NCBI GenBank assembly: GCA_031290405.1
Contig: JAITNO010000125.1
Location: 1 to 19,187 of the forward strand
Length of the DNA: 19,187 bases
DNA from: Spirochaetaceae bacterium
GTDB lineage: Bacteria > Spirochaetota > Spirochaetia > Treponematales > Breznakiellaceae
Reading direction: 5' to 3'
This document shows, in pieces, positions 1 through 7,956 of this stretch. Position 1 is the first letter of the stretch, and every line of letters begins with the position of its first letter. The notes below the pieces were generated by a model. It ran no database searches, was not told the origin of the DNA, and saw nothing but the letters and a program-made list of their open reading frames with translations. Position numbers and translations under genes: made by a program.

Positions 1-21
1 GCGGAAGGCAAAGGAGAGAAT

Positions 22-672
22 ATGGGCAATCCAGACTGGATTCCACGGCGGGAACATGACCTGCTGGACATGATTGGCCACTGGAATCGCATCGTGGGCG
101 ACGGCGCGAAGCGGGCGGCGTTCGATTGGCCGGATGAGGAGTGCGAGGCGCTCCAGAAGGCCATGCTGGCGTTCGCGGATGCGTGCGCGCTCTACCGTGA
201 AGCGCCTACGGGGTCGAATAAGGTGGGCAAGGACGCCGACAGGCGCTGCGCGTCCGACGCCATGCGCGCCTTTGCGCGGGACTTCGTGCGGTGCAATCGG
301 AAGATGCCGCACATCGAAAAAGATGCGATGGATGTTGCGGTCGCCGGACGGGGGGCGGCGCGGGACAGAGAGCGGGAAGAGACTCCGGAAAGTCATGCGG
401 TAACGAGTCCGCTGTCGCCGGGTGTGGTGCGCTTGCGCTGCCGGAAGCGCAGGCCGCACCGCGCTATCGCGGTGGAGGTGGGCTGGGAACTCACGGATGC
501 GCTTGCCCAGCCGCCGAACACGTTCTTCAACCATGAAATCTTTACGCGCAACCCCTGGAAGCGCGAGTTCCGTCAAGACCGAGGCAAATGTCTTTACTAC
601 GCGATGCGCTATGTCTTTTCGGGCGAAAAGAGGGGCCCGTGGAGCGCAACCCGGGGCGTGATCGTTCCCTAG
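22..672 (+). CDS. Hypothetical protein, divergent member of the 'IPR...GPFGP' family
   Basis: Function not recognised. The 216-residue product starts at an ATG preceded by a good ribosome site (AGGAGA, 5 bases before the ATG). It can be aligned by eye with the 241-residue protein at 12781-13506. Both open with D-x-IPR followed by a Trp-containing helix. Both have a mid-region with a conserved R-x-FV. Both end with an (I/V)FTR motif, an aromatic/basic strand and a G-P-(W/F) turn near the C-terminus. The middle third (about residues 100-150) is Arg/Glu/Pro-rich and lacks the IPxP...GxHLV stretch of the paralogue, so this copy is degenerate or rearranged there. The C-terminal alternation of hydrophobic and polar residues suggests a beta-sandwich (inference). 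There is no signal peptide or membrane segment. It may be a decaying copy of a multi-copy lineage-specific family. Confidence 0.6.
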   Translation: MGNPDWIPRREHDLLDMIGHWNRIVGDGAKRAAFDWPDEECEALQKAMLAFADACALYREAPTGSNKVGKDADRRCASDAMRAFARDFVRCNRKMPHIEKDAMDVAVAGRGAARDREREETPESHAVTSPLSPGVVRLRCRKRRPHRAIAVEVGWELTDALAQPPNTFFNHEIFTRNPWKREFRQDRGKCLYYAMRYVFSGEKRGPWSATRGVIVP

Positions 673-686
673 GGGGAGCGCCCCCC
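672..686. repeat. Short G5/C5 palindrome at the 3' end of the first gene
   Basis: GGGGG-AGCG-CCCCC begins inside the TAG stop of the preceding gene. It could act as a weak transcription-ending hairpin, but no T-run follows. Very similar G-run/C-run palindromes occur at 5496-5508, 10161-10172 and 13518-13532, always at gene edges, so it may be a genome-wide short intergenic repeat. Confidence 0.45.
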
Positions 687-778
687 TCCTCCCCTCTTTA
701 CAAAAACAAAGCCGAAAGCTGGGGAGGGCGGCCCGCGAGCATAAGGCGTATCGCTGGGGGCTTAGCGCCGTAGGCCGC

Positions 779-796
779 AAAAAGCGCCTGTGGCGC
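779..796 (-). terminator. Rho-independent terminator of the sensor phosphatase gene
   Basis: Read on the minus strand, the sequence 3' of the phosphatase stop contains the stem GCGCC, loop ACA, stem GGCGC, followed at once by TTTTT (AAAAA at 779-783 on the plus strand). It lies 25-40 bases beyond the stop codon. The stem is short but fully GC. The remainder of 687-820 holds only further GCGCC-rich imperfect inverted repeats and no credible gene. Confidence 0.55.
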
Positions 797-820
797 CAAG
801 AAGCGCACTCGGCGCCCCTC

Positions 821-3800
821 TTAGCGTTTTCGCTTGATGCCCAGGATCGTCAGGTCGTCGTACTGTTCGTCTTCGTTTATGTGGGGGTAGTGGACGTAGG
901 CGGATTTTTCGGCGGGTTCTTCGGTTTCTTGGATGAACGTGGGGTAATCGACGAAGCATTTTTTAAGGAAGGCGTCGATTTTCCGGTCAACCACTACCTT
1001 GTCGCCCAGGCTGGACGCGGGATTCCTCCACAAGCGGAATATTTTTTCGACGCTGACGAGGGCCATGATGAGGTCTTCAACGCCGCCCGCCGTTTGTGAA
1101 AAATCAAAATGGTACGCGATGTCGCCGTGCGGATTGTGATACTTGAACAGGACGTACTCTTTTTTATTCATGACGGCGTTGCCGATTGCCTCGACCCTGT
1201 CGGCGCCGAGTTCTTCGGAGTCTTGTCCTGCGACGTGGTTTCCGTGGGGGCTGTCCGGTGCGCCTCCTTCGGCGCACACGATTTCGGCGAAAGTCGCGTC
1301 GCGGAACTTGCGCTTCGCTTCTTCTATGCCGTCGGTGTAGAGCAGGAGTATGTCCCCCGGGTCGAGTTTGAAGGTTTGTATTTTATAGCCGCCGCCTGCT
1401 TCGACGATGCTGTTGGGCAGCACGCCGGCGGCGGGCGTTTGCGGCAGGGCGAAGACTTTGAGTTTGCGCTCGGAGCTGTCGTAGTAGTGTATTAAATTGT
1501 CGCCGGCGTTGCAGAATTGCAGCGCGCCGGTCTCCGTATCGAAAAGGCAGAGGGTGAACGCGGCGAAGCGGCCCTTGAAGCCGAGCTGTTCGATAAAGTC
1601 GTTGATCTCGTAGACGAGGTCGTTTATCGGGGAGCCTCCGCGCGTCTTCCAGCGTCGAAGGAAGTTGACGAAGAGCGTGGCCACCTGAATCATGATGAGC
1701 GCGGCGGGGATGCCCTTGCCGGCGACGTCGCATTTGATGACGGCGAAGTGCCGTCCGTCGAGGTCGCGGTAATCGAAATAGTCGCCGGAGACGCCCTTCG
1801 CCCCCTCGTAATAGCCGAAGAACTCGGCCTTTGCCGTTTCCTTAAACCCTATGGTGAGTTTATTGCCGTCTGTGCCTACTTCCAGCGGGATGAACTTCTT
1901 CTGTATTTCCTTGCCGATCATGAGTTCTTTGGACGCGAGGGAAGCTTTGATGAGTCCATGCGTCATGTCGTTGATGGTGTCGCCCAGGGCGCCGATTTCA
2001 TCGTTGGTTTTTATGCTTATGTCCAGGCCTTCGAGCTCGGATTTGTCTTCTGTGTCTCTTATGGTTTCGACGTGGCTGACGAGGGAGCGTATGGGGAGGA
2101 TGATGTAGTTGGCCAGGATGAGCGTGCCTATGGTTCCCATTAAGGCGGCGGCGAGTGCGATGGAAACGATGAGCCGGAGCGTGGCGCGCTGTTCTTCTTT
2201 TACCGCCAGGATGATGGGGTCCGACGAGATGACGAGCCTAATCCAGCCGCGGACGTAGACGTCGCTGCCGCTCTGACGAAACATGATTGGCTTATACAGG
2301 TTGTACGGGATGCCTTCCTTGCGGACCATGCTTGTGTCGTATTGCGGCGTCGAATACACCGCCGACGAGAGGTCTTTGAGGTAGGCTTGGACCTCGGCCT
2401 GTATCAAATTGGAGGTTTCCTGGATGTTCCGTCGGCGCGCGGCGGATACGGCATCGTCGCGGAGCGCGATGAGCGCGGCCTCGCGGCTTAAGCCGTCGAC
2501 GGTCTTTGCCATGGGCGTCAACGCCTCGCGCGCGGTGGCGTTGAGCTGCGCCTCCCTGCCGGCAATCAGCGTCTGCACCTCGTCGCTGATGCGGGAAAGG
2601 CTGGGCAGGTATTCCGGCGTGTCTATCTTTGAAAGAAGGTCGGGGTCGTTGCTCGCCCATACATAATTGTCGCTTGCCGACGTTTCACGGGAAAAGCCGG
2701 TGATCGTGATGTACCGCGCTTCGGGGATGGCCGCCGTCTGGGTCGCCAGGATGCCCATCTCGATGACGTTGTCCGCCTGAAAATAACTCTTCGCGGCCAA
2801 CTCCAGGCTGTTGAGCAGGACGATTGAACGGTCCCAGAGGCTCTCCTTGAGCGTTTGCTGTTGGTTCTGCGTCATCATCAGATAGAGGGGGGCGGCCACC
2901 ATCACGACGACGGCGACGACCAGAAACACGGAAAAGGAGACGAGCTTTACGCGCAGGCTTACGCCGCGCCGCCGGAGCCCGGCCAGCGTTTTCTTTTTTT
3001 CAGTCGGCATCATACTTCCATTTAAGATAGCAAGCGTTTCAATCCGAATCGCCCTTCCTTCTGCAACAGCCAGCGTCAAGGCCCGCAGCGCGGCAACAAG
3101 GCACAGCGCGCACAGGACGACGAAGGCGACGAACGCCGGCTGGGAAAAGCCCAGCGTAAGACGGCGGGAGGCGTCGGCAACCCACGAAGCTTTCCAGAAG
3201 GCCGTGTAATCGCCGAACTTGTAGGTAAGCGACCGCCCTACGCCAACCGTTTCGCCGGCCTGGGTCGTGCCCCGCCTTGGATGTTCCAGCGTAACACGAT
3301 AGCGCCCCGCGGGAAGATTTTCAACCGCTTCGGCGACGATCTCGCGGTCGTTCACGATGGCAAACTCGCCCGAAGCGAGGGAGAGCGTTCTTTCGTAGCC
3401 CGATTCGTCGGTGTTCCCCAGGATGATGCCCGCGATCTCGCCGTCTTCGGCAAAGCCGCGCCCGATAATCCGCAGGCGAAGGTCCCCCATCAATTCTTGG
3501 GAAGCGTCGAGGTAGCCGATGTACGTGCGGACGACGTATTTATTGGTCTTGAAGGAAAGCGCCGCCGCCGCGCTGACGTTTCCCACATCGTCAATCGCAT
3601 GGACGGTGAAGCGCCAGAGGCCGTCGTCCTCATTTTCGTAGAACGCCGATGTTTGCCGCCCCATGACGCGAACCGCGTGGAAGGCTCTCTCTGGCTCCCG
3701 CGCGGGAACCGACGCCGGCAGCGGCCCGGCGGGCCCCAGATAGCGCAGCTCCCACGAGTAGCCTGCAAGATCGGGCACGTCGCCCCCGCTCCAGCGGAAG

Positions 3801-5467
3801 CGCAGATCGTTCGACGCCGCCCACCCTCCGGCGTCCAGCGGCAGCCCCTGAATGCGAACCGCAGGAGGCGGCGTCTTGTCGCGGACAAACACGACTTGGG
3901 AAGCAGGCGACCAGTTGCCCGCAAAGTCCTGCGCCTTCAGCTTGAAGTACCAGGCGCCGTCCTCGTTCGCGTACTCGTCCGCCCTCGTCGAATCGACCCA
4001 GCCGCGCACCTGTGGCGGCGGCTCGGCCTTAGGGTCGCGGCTCCACACCCAGGAAAACCCCCGAATGCCCGAAGGGTCGGAGGGAACGTTCCACGAAAGG
4101 CGGGCCATGTCGCCGGCAATCCGTTTGCCGGACGTAAAGTTAAGCGCGCGAATCTCCGGAGCCTCCGCGCGCTCATCCGGCCCCGTAGCGTAAATCGCGC
4201 TCCCCTTGTCGCTCCGATCTTCCCAAAAGAGATAAACCTTCTGGCCTAAGAGCGCCGGATAAGGGAAAATCGACGCATCCTCCGACTGGGAAACCGCGCG
4301 GTTCTCCCAGTCCGCCCCCAGTCGCGTCCCCCAAAAAACCGCGTTGCGCCCCGTGCGGTTGTCGCACCAGAGGACGTGCCGCCTCCCGTCAAAGACAAAG
4401 CCCACAGGATTGTTGCACGCCGCCTGAGGCGCCGAGTTCACCCGTTCGGCCTGGCCCGCAAGCGCCCCCGCGTCGTCCAGCAGCGCCCCGTAAATCGCCG
4501 GCTGCCCCCTGCCCAGACGGCGCTCCCACACCATGAAGATGCGCCCCTCAAAGACCGAAAGATGAACCCGCTCGTTGCTAAAGGCTCCAGCGTCCGCGCC
4601 CGCTCCAGAGGGATTGCCAAAATCACTCACACGCCGCGCAAAGCTCCACGTCTTCCCCCCATCCTCGCTCACCTGCATATAAAGCTGATAGCTCGTCCGG
4701 CCGCCGCCCACGCCGCCCGCGGCGCCGGCCTCCGACACAAAAGACTGAAAGACCAGGTAATCCTTCCCCCTCAAAGCCACATGAGAGGGAAGAAAGTTCA
4801 GACGCAAAGCCGGATTTTGGACAAAGGGCTCGAAAGCCGACCAGACAACGCCGTCTCCAGAGCGCGCATAGTAAAGGTTCGCCGCGTCGCCCACATAGCG
4901 CACGATAAAGACAAGGTACGCGCCGCCGCTCGCCTGGAAAATGCGCGGCACAAGGATCTCCCCGTTTGCGTCGGCCGCCGCCGCACGTTCGGCCTGCGAT
5001 CCCGACGCCGACGCGCCGGACGCCTCACCACCCGCGTCCAGCGAGTATGAAGAGAAGTGCGCCCCTCGGTCGCCGGAGACGTACACCTCCGTTTGCTGCG
5101 GCGAGCGCGCGACGCAGATGAAGATCCTCCCCTTGTCGTCAATCGTCGCCGTAAAGATGGAGGGCTCAAGCTCCCTGGAGTAAGGGAAGGAGCCGATGGC
5201 GCGCCGGAATACCTTCCATTCGGCGTCTTTCGCTCCCCGCGTCGCCAAAGAAATCGAGATGACGCCCGTTTCCCGCGCCCCGCGCGCAGACTTGACGGAC
5301 TCCTGCCACGCCACCAAGGCAAAGTCCGCCGAGCTTGCCGTTCGGGGAAACGCCCCCTGTCCGGTGGAGAAAGCGCGAGGAACATCCAGGAAGAAGTTTT
5401 CCTGCGCCGCCGCGCCGGTCAAGGCGACCGACGCCAAAAAAAGCAACCACACCGAGAAACGCCGCAT
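821..5467 (-). CDS. Membrane sensor serine phosphatase: extracellular BNR propeller, Ig/Fn3-like domains, HAMP, SpoIIE/PP2C
   Basis: A 1548-residue signalling protein. The start at 5467 gives a clean signal peptide (MRRFSVWLLFLASVALTGAAA); an in-frame ATG at 5488 would place seven residues before it. Residues about 30-450 look like a sialidase/BNR propeller, with Asp-box motifs such as SEDGGKTW near residue 268. Two Ig/Fn3-like modules with a repeated 'YxNEDGxWxFxxxAxDxxGN' pattern follow. Membrane segments lie near 776-799, 837-860 and 1098-1120, with an extracytoplasmic sensor of about 240 residues between the last two. A HAMP domain follows at about 1118-1165. The PP2C/SpoIIE domain shows its metal-binding landmarks: SGDYFDY (about 1223), CDVAGKG, AGDN, YTDGIEEA and the terminal DDLTILG. 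By family knowledge it dephosphorylates an anti-sigma-antagonist (RsbV/SpoIIAA type), but no such partner is in the window. About 158 residues separate TDG from DDLT, which is unusually long. Confidence 0.9.
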   Translation of the reverse strand: MRRFSVWLLFLASVALTGAAAQENFFLDVPRAFSTGQGAFPRTASSADFALVAWQESVKSARGARETGVISISLATRGAKDAEWKVFRRAIGSFPYSRELEPSIFTATIDDKGRIFICVARSPQQTEVYVSGDRGAHFSSYSLDAGGEASGASASGSQAERAAAADANGEILVPRIFQASGGAYLVFIVRYVGDAANLYYARSGDGVVWSAFEPFVQNPALRLNFLPSHVALRGKDYLVFQSFVSEAGAAGGVGGGRTSYQLYMQVSEDGGKTWSFARRVSDFGNPSGAGADAGAFSNERVHLSVFEGRIFMVWERRLGRGQPAIYGALLDDAGALAGQAERVNSAPQAACNNPVGFVFDGRRHVLWCDNRTGRNAVFWGTRLGADWENRAVSQSEDASIFPYPALLGQKVYLFWEDRSDKGSAIYATGPDERAEAPEIRALNFTSGKRIAGDMARLSWNVPSDPSGIRGFSWVWSRDPKAEPPPQVRGWVDSTRADEYANEDGAWYFKLKAQDFAGNWSPASQVVFVRDKTPPPAVRIQGLPLDAGGWAASNDLRFRWSGGDVPDLAGYSWELRYLGPAGPLPASVPAREPERAFHAVRVMGRQTSAFYENEDDGLWRFTVHAIDDVGNVSAAAALSFKTNKYVVRTYIGYLDASQELMGDLRLRIIGRGFAEDGEIAGIILGNTDESGYERTLSLASGEFAIVNDREIVAEAVENLPAGRYRVTLEHPRRGTTQAGETVGVGRSLTYKFGDYTAFWKASWVADASRRLTLGFSQPAFVAFVVLCALCLVAALRALTLAVAEGRAIRIETLAILNGSMMPTEKKKTLAGLRRRGVSLRVKLVSFSVFLVVAVVVMVAAPLYLMMTQNQQQTLKESLWDRSIVLLNSLELAAKSYFQADNVIEMGILATQTAAIPEARYITITGFSRETSASDNYVWASNDPDLLSKIDTPEYLPSLSRISDEVQTLIAGREAQLNATAREALTPMAKTVDGLSREAALIALRDDAVSAARRRNIQETSNLIQAEVQAYLKDLSSAVYSTPQYDTSMVRKEGIPYNLYKPIMFRQSGSDVYVRGWIRLVISSDPIILAVKEEQRATLRLIVSIALAAALMGTIGTLILANYIILPIRSLVSHVETIRDTEDKSELEGLDISIKTNDEIGALGDTINDMTHGLIKASLASKELMIGKEIQKKFIPLEVGTDGNKLTIGFKETAKAEFFGYYEGAKGVSGDYFDYRDLDGRHFAVIKCDVAGKGIPAALIMIQVATLFVNFLRRWKTRGGSPINDLVYEINDFIEQLGFKGRFAAFTLCLFDTETGALQFCNAGDNLIHYYDSSERKLKVFALPQTPAAGVLPNSIVEAGGGYKIQTFKLDPGDILLLYTDGIEEAKRKFRDATFAEIVCAEGGAPDSPHGNHVAGQDSEELGADRVEAIGNAVMNKKEYVLFKYHNPHGDIAYHFDFSQTAGGVEDLIMALVSVEKIFRLWRNPASSLGDKVVVDRKIDAFLKKCFVDYPTFIQETEEPAEKSAYVHYPHINEDEQYDDLTILGIKRKR

Positions 5468-5495
5468 AGACTGATTATACACCTCCATCCCCTAA

Positions 5496-5508
5496 GGGGG
5501 GAGCCCCC
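5496..5508. repeat. Short G-run/C-run palindrome upstream of the phosphatase gene
   Basis: GGGGGG-AG-CCCCC, flanked by CCTAA, lies 28-41 bp upstream of the phosphatase start and 67 bp before the PIN gene, in the divergent intergenic space. It is of the same type as the palindromes at 672-686 and 13518-13532. Its place in the leader would put a hairpin close to the ribosome site of the phosphatase mRNA. Confidence 0.4.
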
Positions 5509-5574
5509 TCCGCACGCACGAAGGCTCTTAGTCTTCGTGTGGACATATTTTTGGATTTCCGTCAGACTGTGCTC

Positions 5575-6051
5575 ATGTACGACCCGGAACTGTTTCTTGA
5601 AACAACGACGTTTAACTTTTACTTTTATGGAAAAGGAAAAGAGAAACAAGTTTACACAGAACGGCTGTTTGCCGATATAGCCGCCGGAAAGTATAAGGCG
5701 TACACCTCCAACTATGTAATCGATGAATTGAGCAAAGACACCGCGGAAAGGTTCAACGCCATGAACAGCTTAGTCGACAAATACCATATTGAGGTACTGC
5801 CTTCCGATGCCGAAATCGGCCGGCTTGGCGCGCTTTATATCAAAAAGGGGATAATACCCGAAAAATACAAAGACGACGCCTTACATATCGCGGCGGCAAC
5901 GGTCAATAGGCTTGATTTTGTGATAAGTTACAACTACAATCACATCGTAAAGCTCAAAACCATCATAGGAACGGGTTTGATAAACAGACGGGAAGGCTAT
6001 CAACAAGTAGGCCTAAGCGCCCCAAAGGAAATAGTGGACTATGACAGTTAA
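5575..6051 (+). CDS. PIN-domain protein, VapC-like putative toxin RNase
   Basis: The 158-residue product has the size and acidic landmarks of a PIN-domain nuclease. An early acidic residue sits in the first strand (PELFLETTTFNFYF, Glu9, where many PINs have Asp). YVIDEL carries Asp50/Glu51. Asp100/Asp101 occur in KDDALHIAAA and Asp114 in LDFVISYN. PIN proteins cleave RNA with metal ions, and in VapBC pairs they are toxins. I chose ATG 5575 because it places the first beta-strand at the N-terminus as in the family; a GTG at 5539 would add 12 residues. No strong ribosome site is visible. The gene is clearly AT-richer than its neighbours (about one third G+C near its start), and the next gene overlaps its 3' end by 11 bp. 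Together these suggest a horizontally acquired toxin-antitoxin-like unit (inference). Confidence 0.8.
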   Translation: MYDPELFLETTTFNFYFYGKGKEKQVYTERLFADIAAGKYKAYTSNYVIDELSKDTAERFNAMNSLVDKYHIEVLPSDAEIGRLGALYIKKGIIPEKYKDDALHIAAATVNRLDFVISYNYNHIVKLKTIIGTGLINRREGYQQVGLSAPKEIVDYDS

Positions 6052-6268
6052 GAAAAAGTCGAAAGAAGAGATGACCGAGAGAGAGTTGTTGGCCCATTTG
6101 CGGGCGGTGAAGCGCGCGTACTCAAAAAAATTGAATGCTTTTACATCCGATGAGGAAATGAGAGCATGGGTGGACGCCGGAGTGCGCCAAGCCGAAATCG
6201 AATGGGGCGTAAAATTTAAATACGCCGACCGCACCCCTCGGCGCGAGGCCCGTTTCCCCACGCCCTAA
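6041..6268 (+). CDS. Small charged protein, putative partner of the PIN protein
   Basis: A 75-residue, Lys/Arg/Glu-rich, mostly helical protein (KKKSKEEMTERELLAHLRAV at 4-23) with no recognised domain. It overlaps the PIN gene by 11 bp (ATG at 6041, PIN stop at 6049-6051), which implies translational coupling. It is also AT-richer than the surroundings, except for the last 15 codons. Position and size fit an antitoxin or accessory protein, although VapB antitoxins usually lie upstream of vapC and carry an AbrB, RHH or Phd fold, none of which is obvious here. It ends 3 bp before the convergent nusB stop, with no terminator between them. Confidence 0.6.
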   Translation: MTVKKKSKEEMTERELLAHLRAVKRAYSKKLNAFTSDEEMRAWVDAGVRQAEIEWGVKFKYADRTPRREARFPTP

Positions 6269-6271
6269 ACC

Positions 6272-6796
6272 TCATTCGTCGTCTCTGGGGGCCCCAGTCT
6301 CCCCAGGACCTCCTCGCAATAGGCCGTTTTCCCTGGACTGCGCGGCTTTGTCTGCAGACTCCAGGTCGGAGTCTGGAGGCGGCGGCGCCTCGCCGCCCCT
6401 TGACGCGACGCTGATGGCGTCAAGCACCCCGTTTATGAACCGAAAGGCTCCGTCTTCCCCATAGGCACGCGAAATGCCAATCGCTTCCTCGATCACAACG
6501 CCCGGATGAACCTCTTTTTGAAAGAGCAATGAATACACGCTGATGCGAAGCAACGCCAAATCAACCCGTTTTATCCGCGTGATTTGCCAACCGACAAGAC
6601 GTTCTTTTATTTTTTCGTCAATCTGAGCAAGATTTTCTATCGTGCCGGCAACAAGAACGCGGGCAAAGGTCAGAACCGCCTCGTCACCCGGCTTGTCCTC
6701 CCAGGCAAAGCTAAGCAATTCCGGTATGTCCGGCTTCGCCGCCTCATAACAGTAGAGCGCTTGAAAGGCTAGGATGCGTGCTTTCCTCCGCGACAT
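6272..6796 (-). CDS. nusB: Transcription antitermination protein NusB
   Basis: NusB pairs with NusE (ribosomal protein S10) on boxA RNA to form the antitermination complex that keeps RNA polymerase processive on rRNA operons. Family landmarks are present: N-terminal RRKARILAFQALYCYE; the middle 'RIKRVDLALLRISVYSLLF' helix; 'VVIEEAIGISRAYGEDGAFRFINGVLDAIS', the usual NEAVelaK...FvNGVLD region with Glu-Glu in place of Asn-Glu. The fold is complete by about residue 132. Another 40 residues of Pro/Gly/Asp-rich, apparently disordered tail follow, beyond the usual ~140-residue family length. The ATG overlaps the stop of the upstream PPIase by one base (TGATG), so translation is coupled. Confidence 0.93.
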   Translation of the reverse strand: MSRRKARILAFQALYCYEAAKPDIPELLSFAWEDKPGDEAVLTFARVLVAGTIENLAQIDEKIKERLVGWQITRIKRVDLALLRISVYSLLFQKEVHPGVVIEEAIGISRAYGEDGAFRFINGVLDAISVASRGGEAPPPPDSDLESADKAAQSRENGLLRGGPGETGAPRDDE

Positions 6797-7887
6797 CAGT
6801 TGTAGCTAAGATACTGTTCGTTGATCTTAAACGGGGTGTTCTTCCGCAATTCGTCGGTCAGCTCTTTCTGCGCTTTCACTATCGCATCCTGCTGCCTTTC
6901 CTGCGCGAGCGCCGCCCGGATAACCGTCCTTACCGTCTCGCCGTACTGAATCATCGTGTCGTCCAGCGCGAGGGGAGACTTGAACGGATATTTCTTGGTA
7001 AGCTTGATGATGTAAAAGCCTTGCGCCGCGCCTGACGGCGCCGCCTCAAGCACCCGGGAAACTTCCGTCGCACCGGTCTTGGGGTCGTACGGCAAGGCGA
7101 ACGCGGCGTCCATGAACGCCTGCCCAACTTCGCTCTGCGCCTTCTTGTTCTTCTGCATGACGCCGCTTGGCGTGGCGCGATATTCCGTATTCTGCTTCTG
7201 CTGAACCTTCTCGTCAAACTTGCTGACGTTCCCGCCGATCTCTTTCGCCAGATTTTCCGCGCCGCTGCGCGCCTTCGCCTTGTCCGCATCCTTTTCGTAG
7301 GGAAAAACGATCGCCGCAAAGAGGATGGTCTCCTCCTGGGTAAGCCGCGCTATGCCGTCCGCGCTTGTCGCCCACTGCCGGTACTCAGCCTGAACCTCTG
7401 CGTCGGTGGGCTCCTTCGCCGACTGCAGGATGGAGCCCTTTTTTTCCATAAGATACTTCTGAAAGGTGAGCTGCTTCTTCATCTGTTCGCGGAACGCGCC
7501 GAGTTCGAGGCCCGTCTGATACTTCACCGCCTTGGCGAATTCCGCATCGGTCGGTTTGCGCCCCGCTTGCTGGGTAAGCTGAGCGCGCCAATCTTCTATT
7601 TGCTGGTTTACCGTCCCTTCCTCGACGCTGACGCGGTCCCGCGCCGCCGCTTGCAATATCAGCATTTCGTCTATCATGCCGCCCAAGATTTCCCGCCTTT
7701 CATCGACGTTCAGCTTGCGGCCCGTCGCCTTCTCTATCGCGTCAACCCTCGTCCTCAGCTGCTTCACGGGGATGAATTCGGTCCGGGTCAGGTTGACTGT
7801 CGCCACCGTCTGGATGTCCACATCCTGGGGAAAAAGAAGACTGCCAAAAAGAACGCTCAATGCGCATAAAAACAGATGTTTTTTCAT
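6796..7887 (-). CDS. Periplasmic SurA-like chaperone / peptidyl-prolyl isomerase
   Basis: A 363-residue secreted protein. I took ATG 7887 because GAGGTGG lies 4-5 bases upstream and a signal peptide begins there (MKKHLFLCALSVLFGSLLFPQ). An ATG 13 codons earlier lacks both. The region from about residue 20 to 165 resembles the SurA N-terminal chaperone domain: 'VATVNLTRTEFIPVKQL', 'RREILGGMIDEMLILQAA', then a long helical segment with 'AFREQMKKQLTFQKYL'. From about 195 to 320 lies a parvulin-like region (ILFAAIVFPY...AENLAKEIGGN...VGQAFMDAAFALPY...QGFYIIKLTKKYP). Proteins of this type escort outer-membrane proteins through the periplasm, which fits a diderm spirochaete. It overlaps nusB by one base. 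Whether the isomerase site is active cannot be judged by eye. Confidence 0.82.
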   Translation of the reverse strand: MKKHLFLCALSVLFGSLLFPQDVDIQTVATVNLTRTEFIPVKQLRTRVDAIEKATGRKLNVDERREILGGMIDEMLILQAAARDRVSVEEGTVNQQIEDWRAQLTQQAGRKPTDAEFAKAVKYQTGLELGAFREQMKKQLTFQKYLMEKKGSILQSAKEPTDAEVQAEYRQWATSADGIARLTQEETILFAAIVFPYEKDADKAKARSGAENLAKEIGGNVSKFDEKVQQKQNTEYRATPSGVMQKNKKAQSEVGQAFMDAAFALPYDPKTGATEVSRVLEAAPSGAAQGFYIIKLTKKYPFKSPLALDDTMIQYGETVRTVIRAALAQERQQDAIVKAQKELTDELRKNTPFKINEQYLSYN

Positions 7888-7909
7888 GAACCACCTCTCT
7901 CGTTTAGAT

Positions 7910-7938
7910 AACATATAGTATCGCATTTTGTTTTACAA
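7910..7938 (-). promoter_or_regulatory. Sigma-70-type promoter for the PPIase-nusB pair
   Basis: On the minus strand TTGTAA (7933-7938) and TATGTT (7910-7915) are separated by exactly 17 bases in an AT-rich 69-bp gap. Predicted transcription starts near 7903, leaving a short leader with the GAGGTGG ribosome site. Each box matches four of six consensus bases. Confidence 0.5.
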
Positions 7939-7956
7939 TTCATAGGGGCGGGAATT

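Noticed and set aside
3281..4249. 322-codon open frame on the plus strand inside the phosphatase gene
   Set aside because: It mirrors the coding sequence of a clear large protein; its product is Arg/Pro-rich low-complexity text without domains, as expected for a high-GC shadow frame.
5474..5479. TATAAT as a -10 box of the phosphatase gene
   Set aside because: It sits between the ribosome site and the ATG, and the sequence 17 bp upstream is TCCCCC, so there is no -35 box.
5539..5577. GTG start for the PIN protein
   Set aside because: It would add 12 residues ahead of the first PIN strand and has no ribosome site; ATG 5575 fits the family better.
6278..6310. Hairpin around GGGGCCCC as terminator of the small partner gene
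   Set aside because: It lies in the coding sequence of the NusB tail, is short and has no T-run on either strand.
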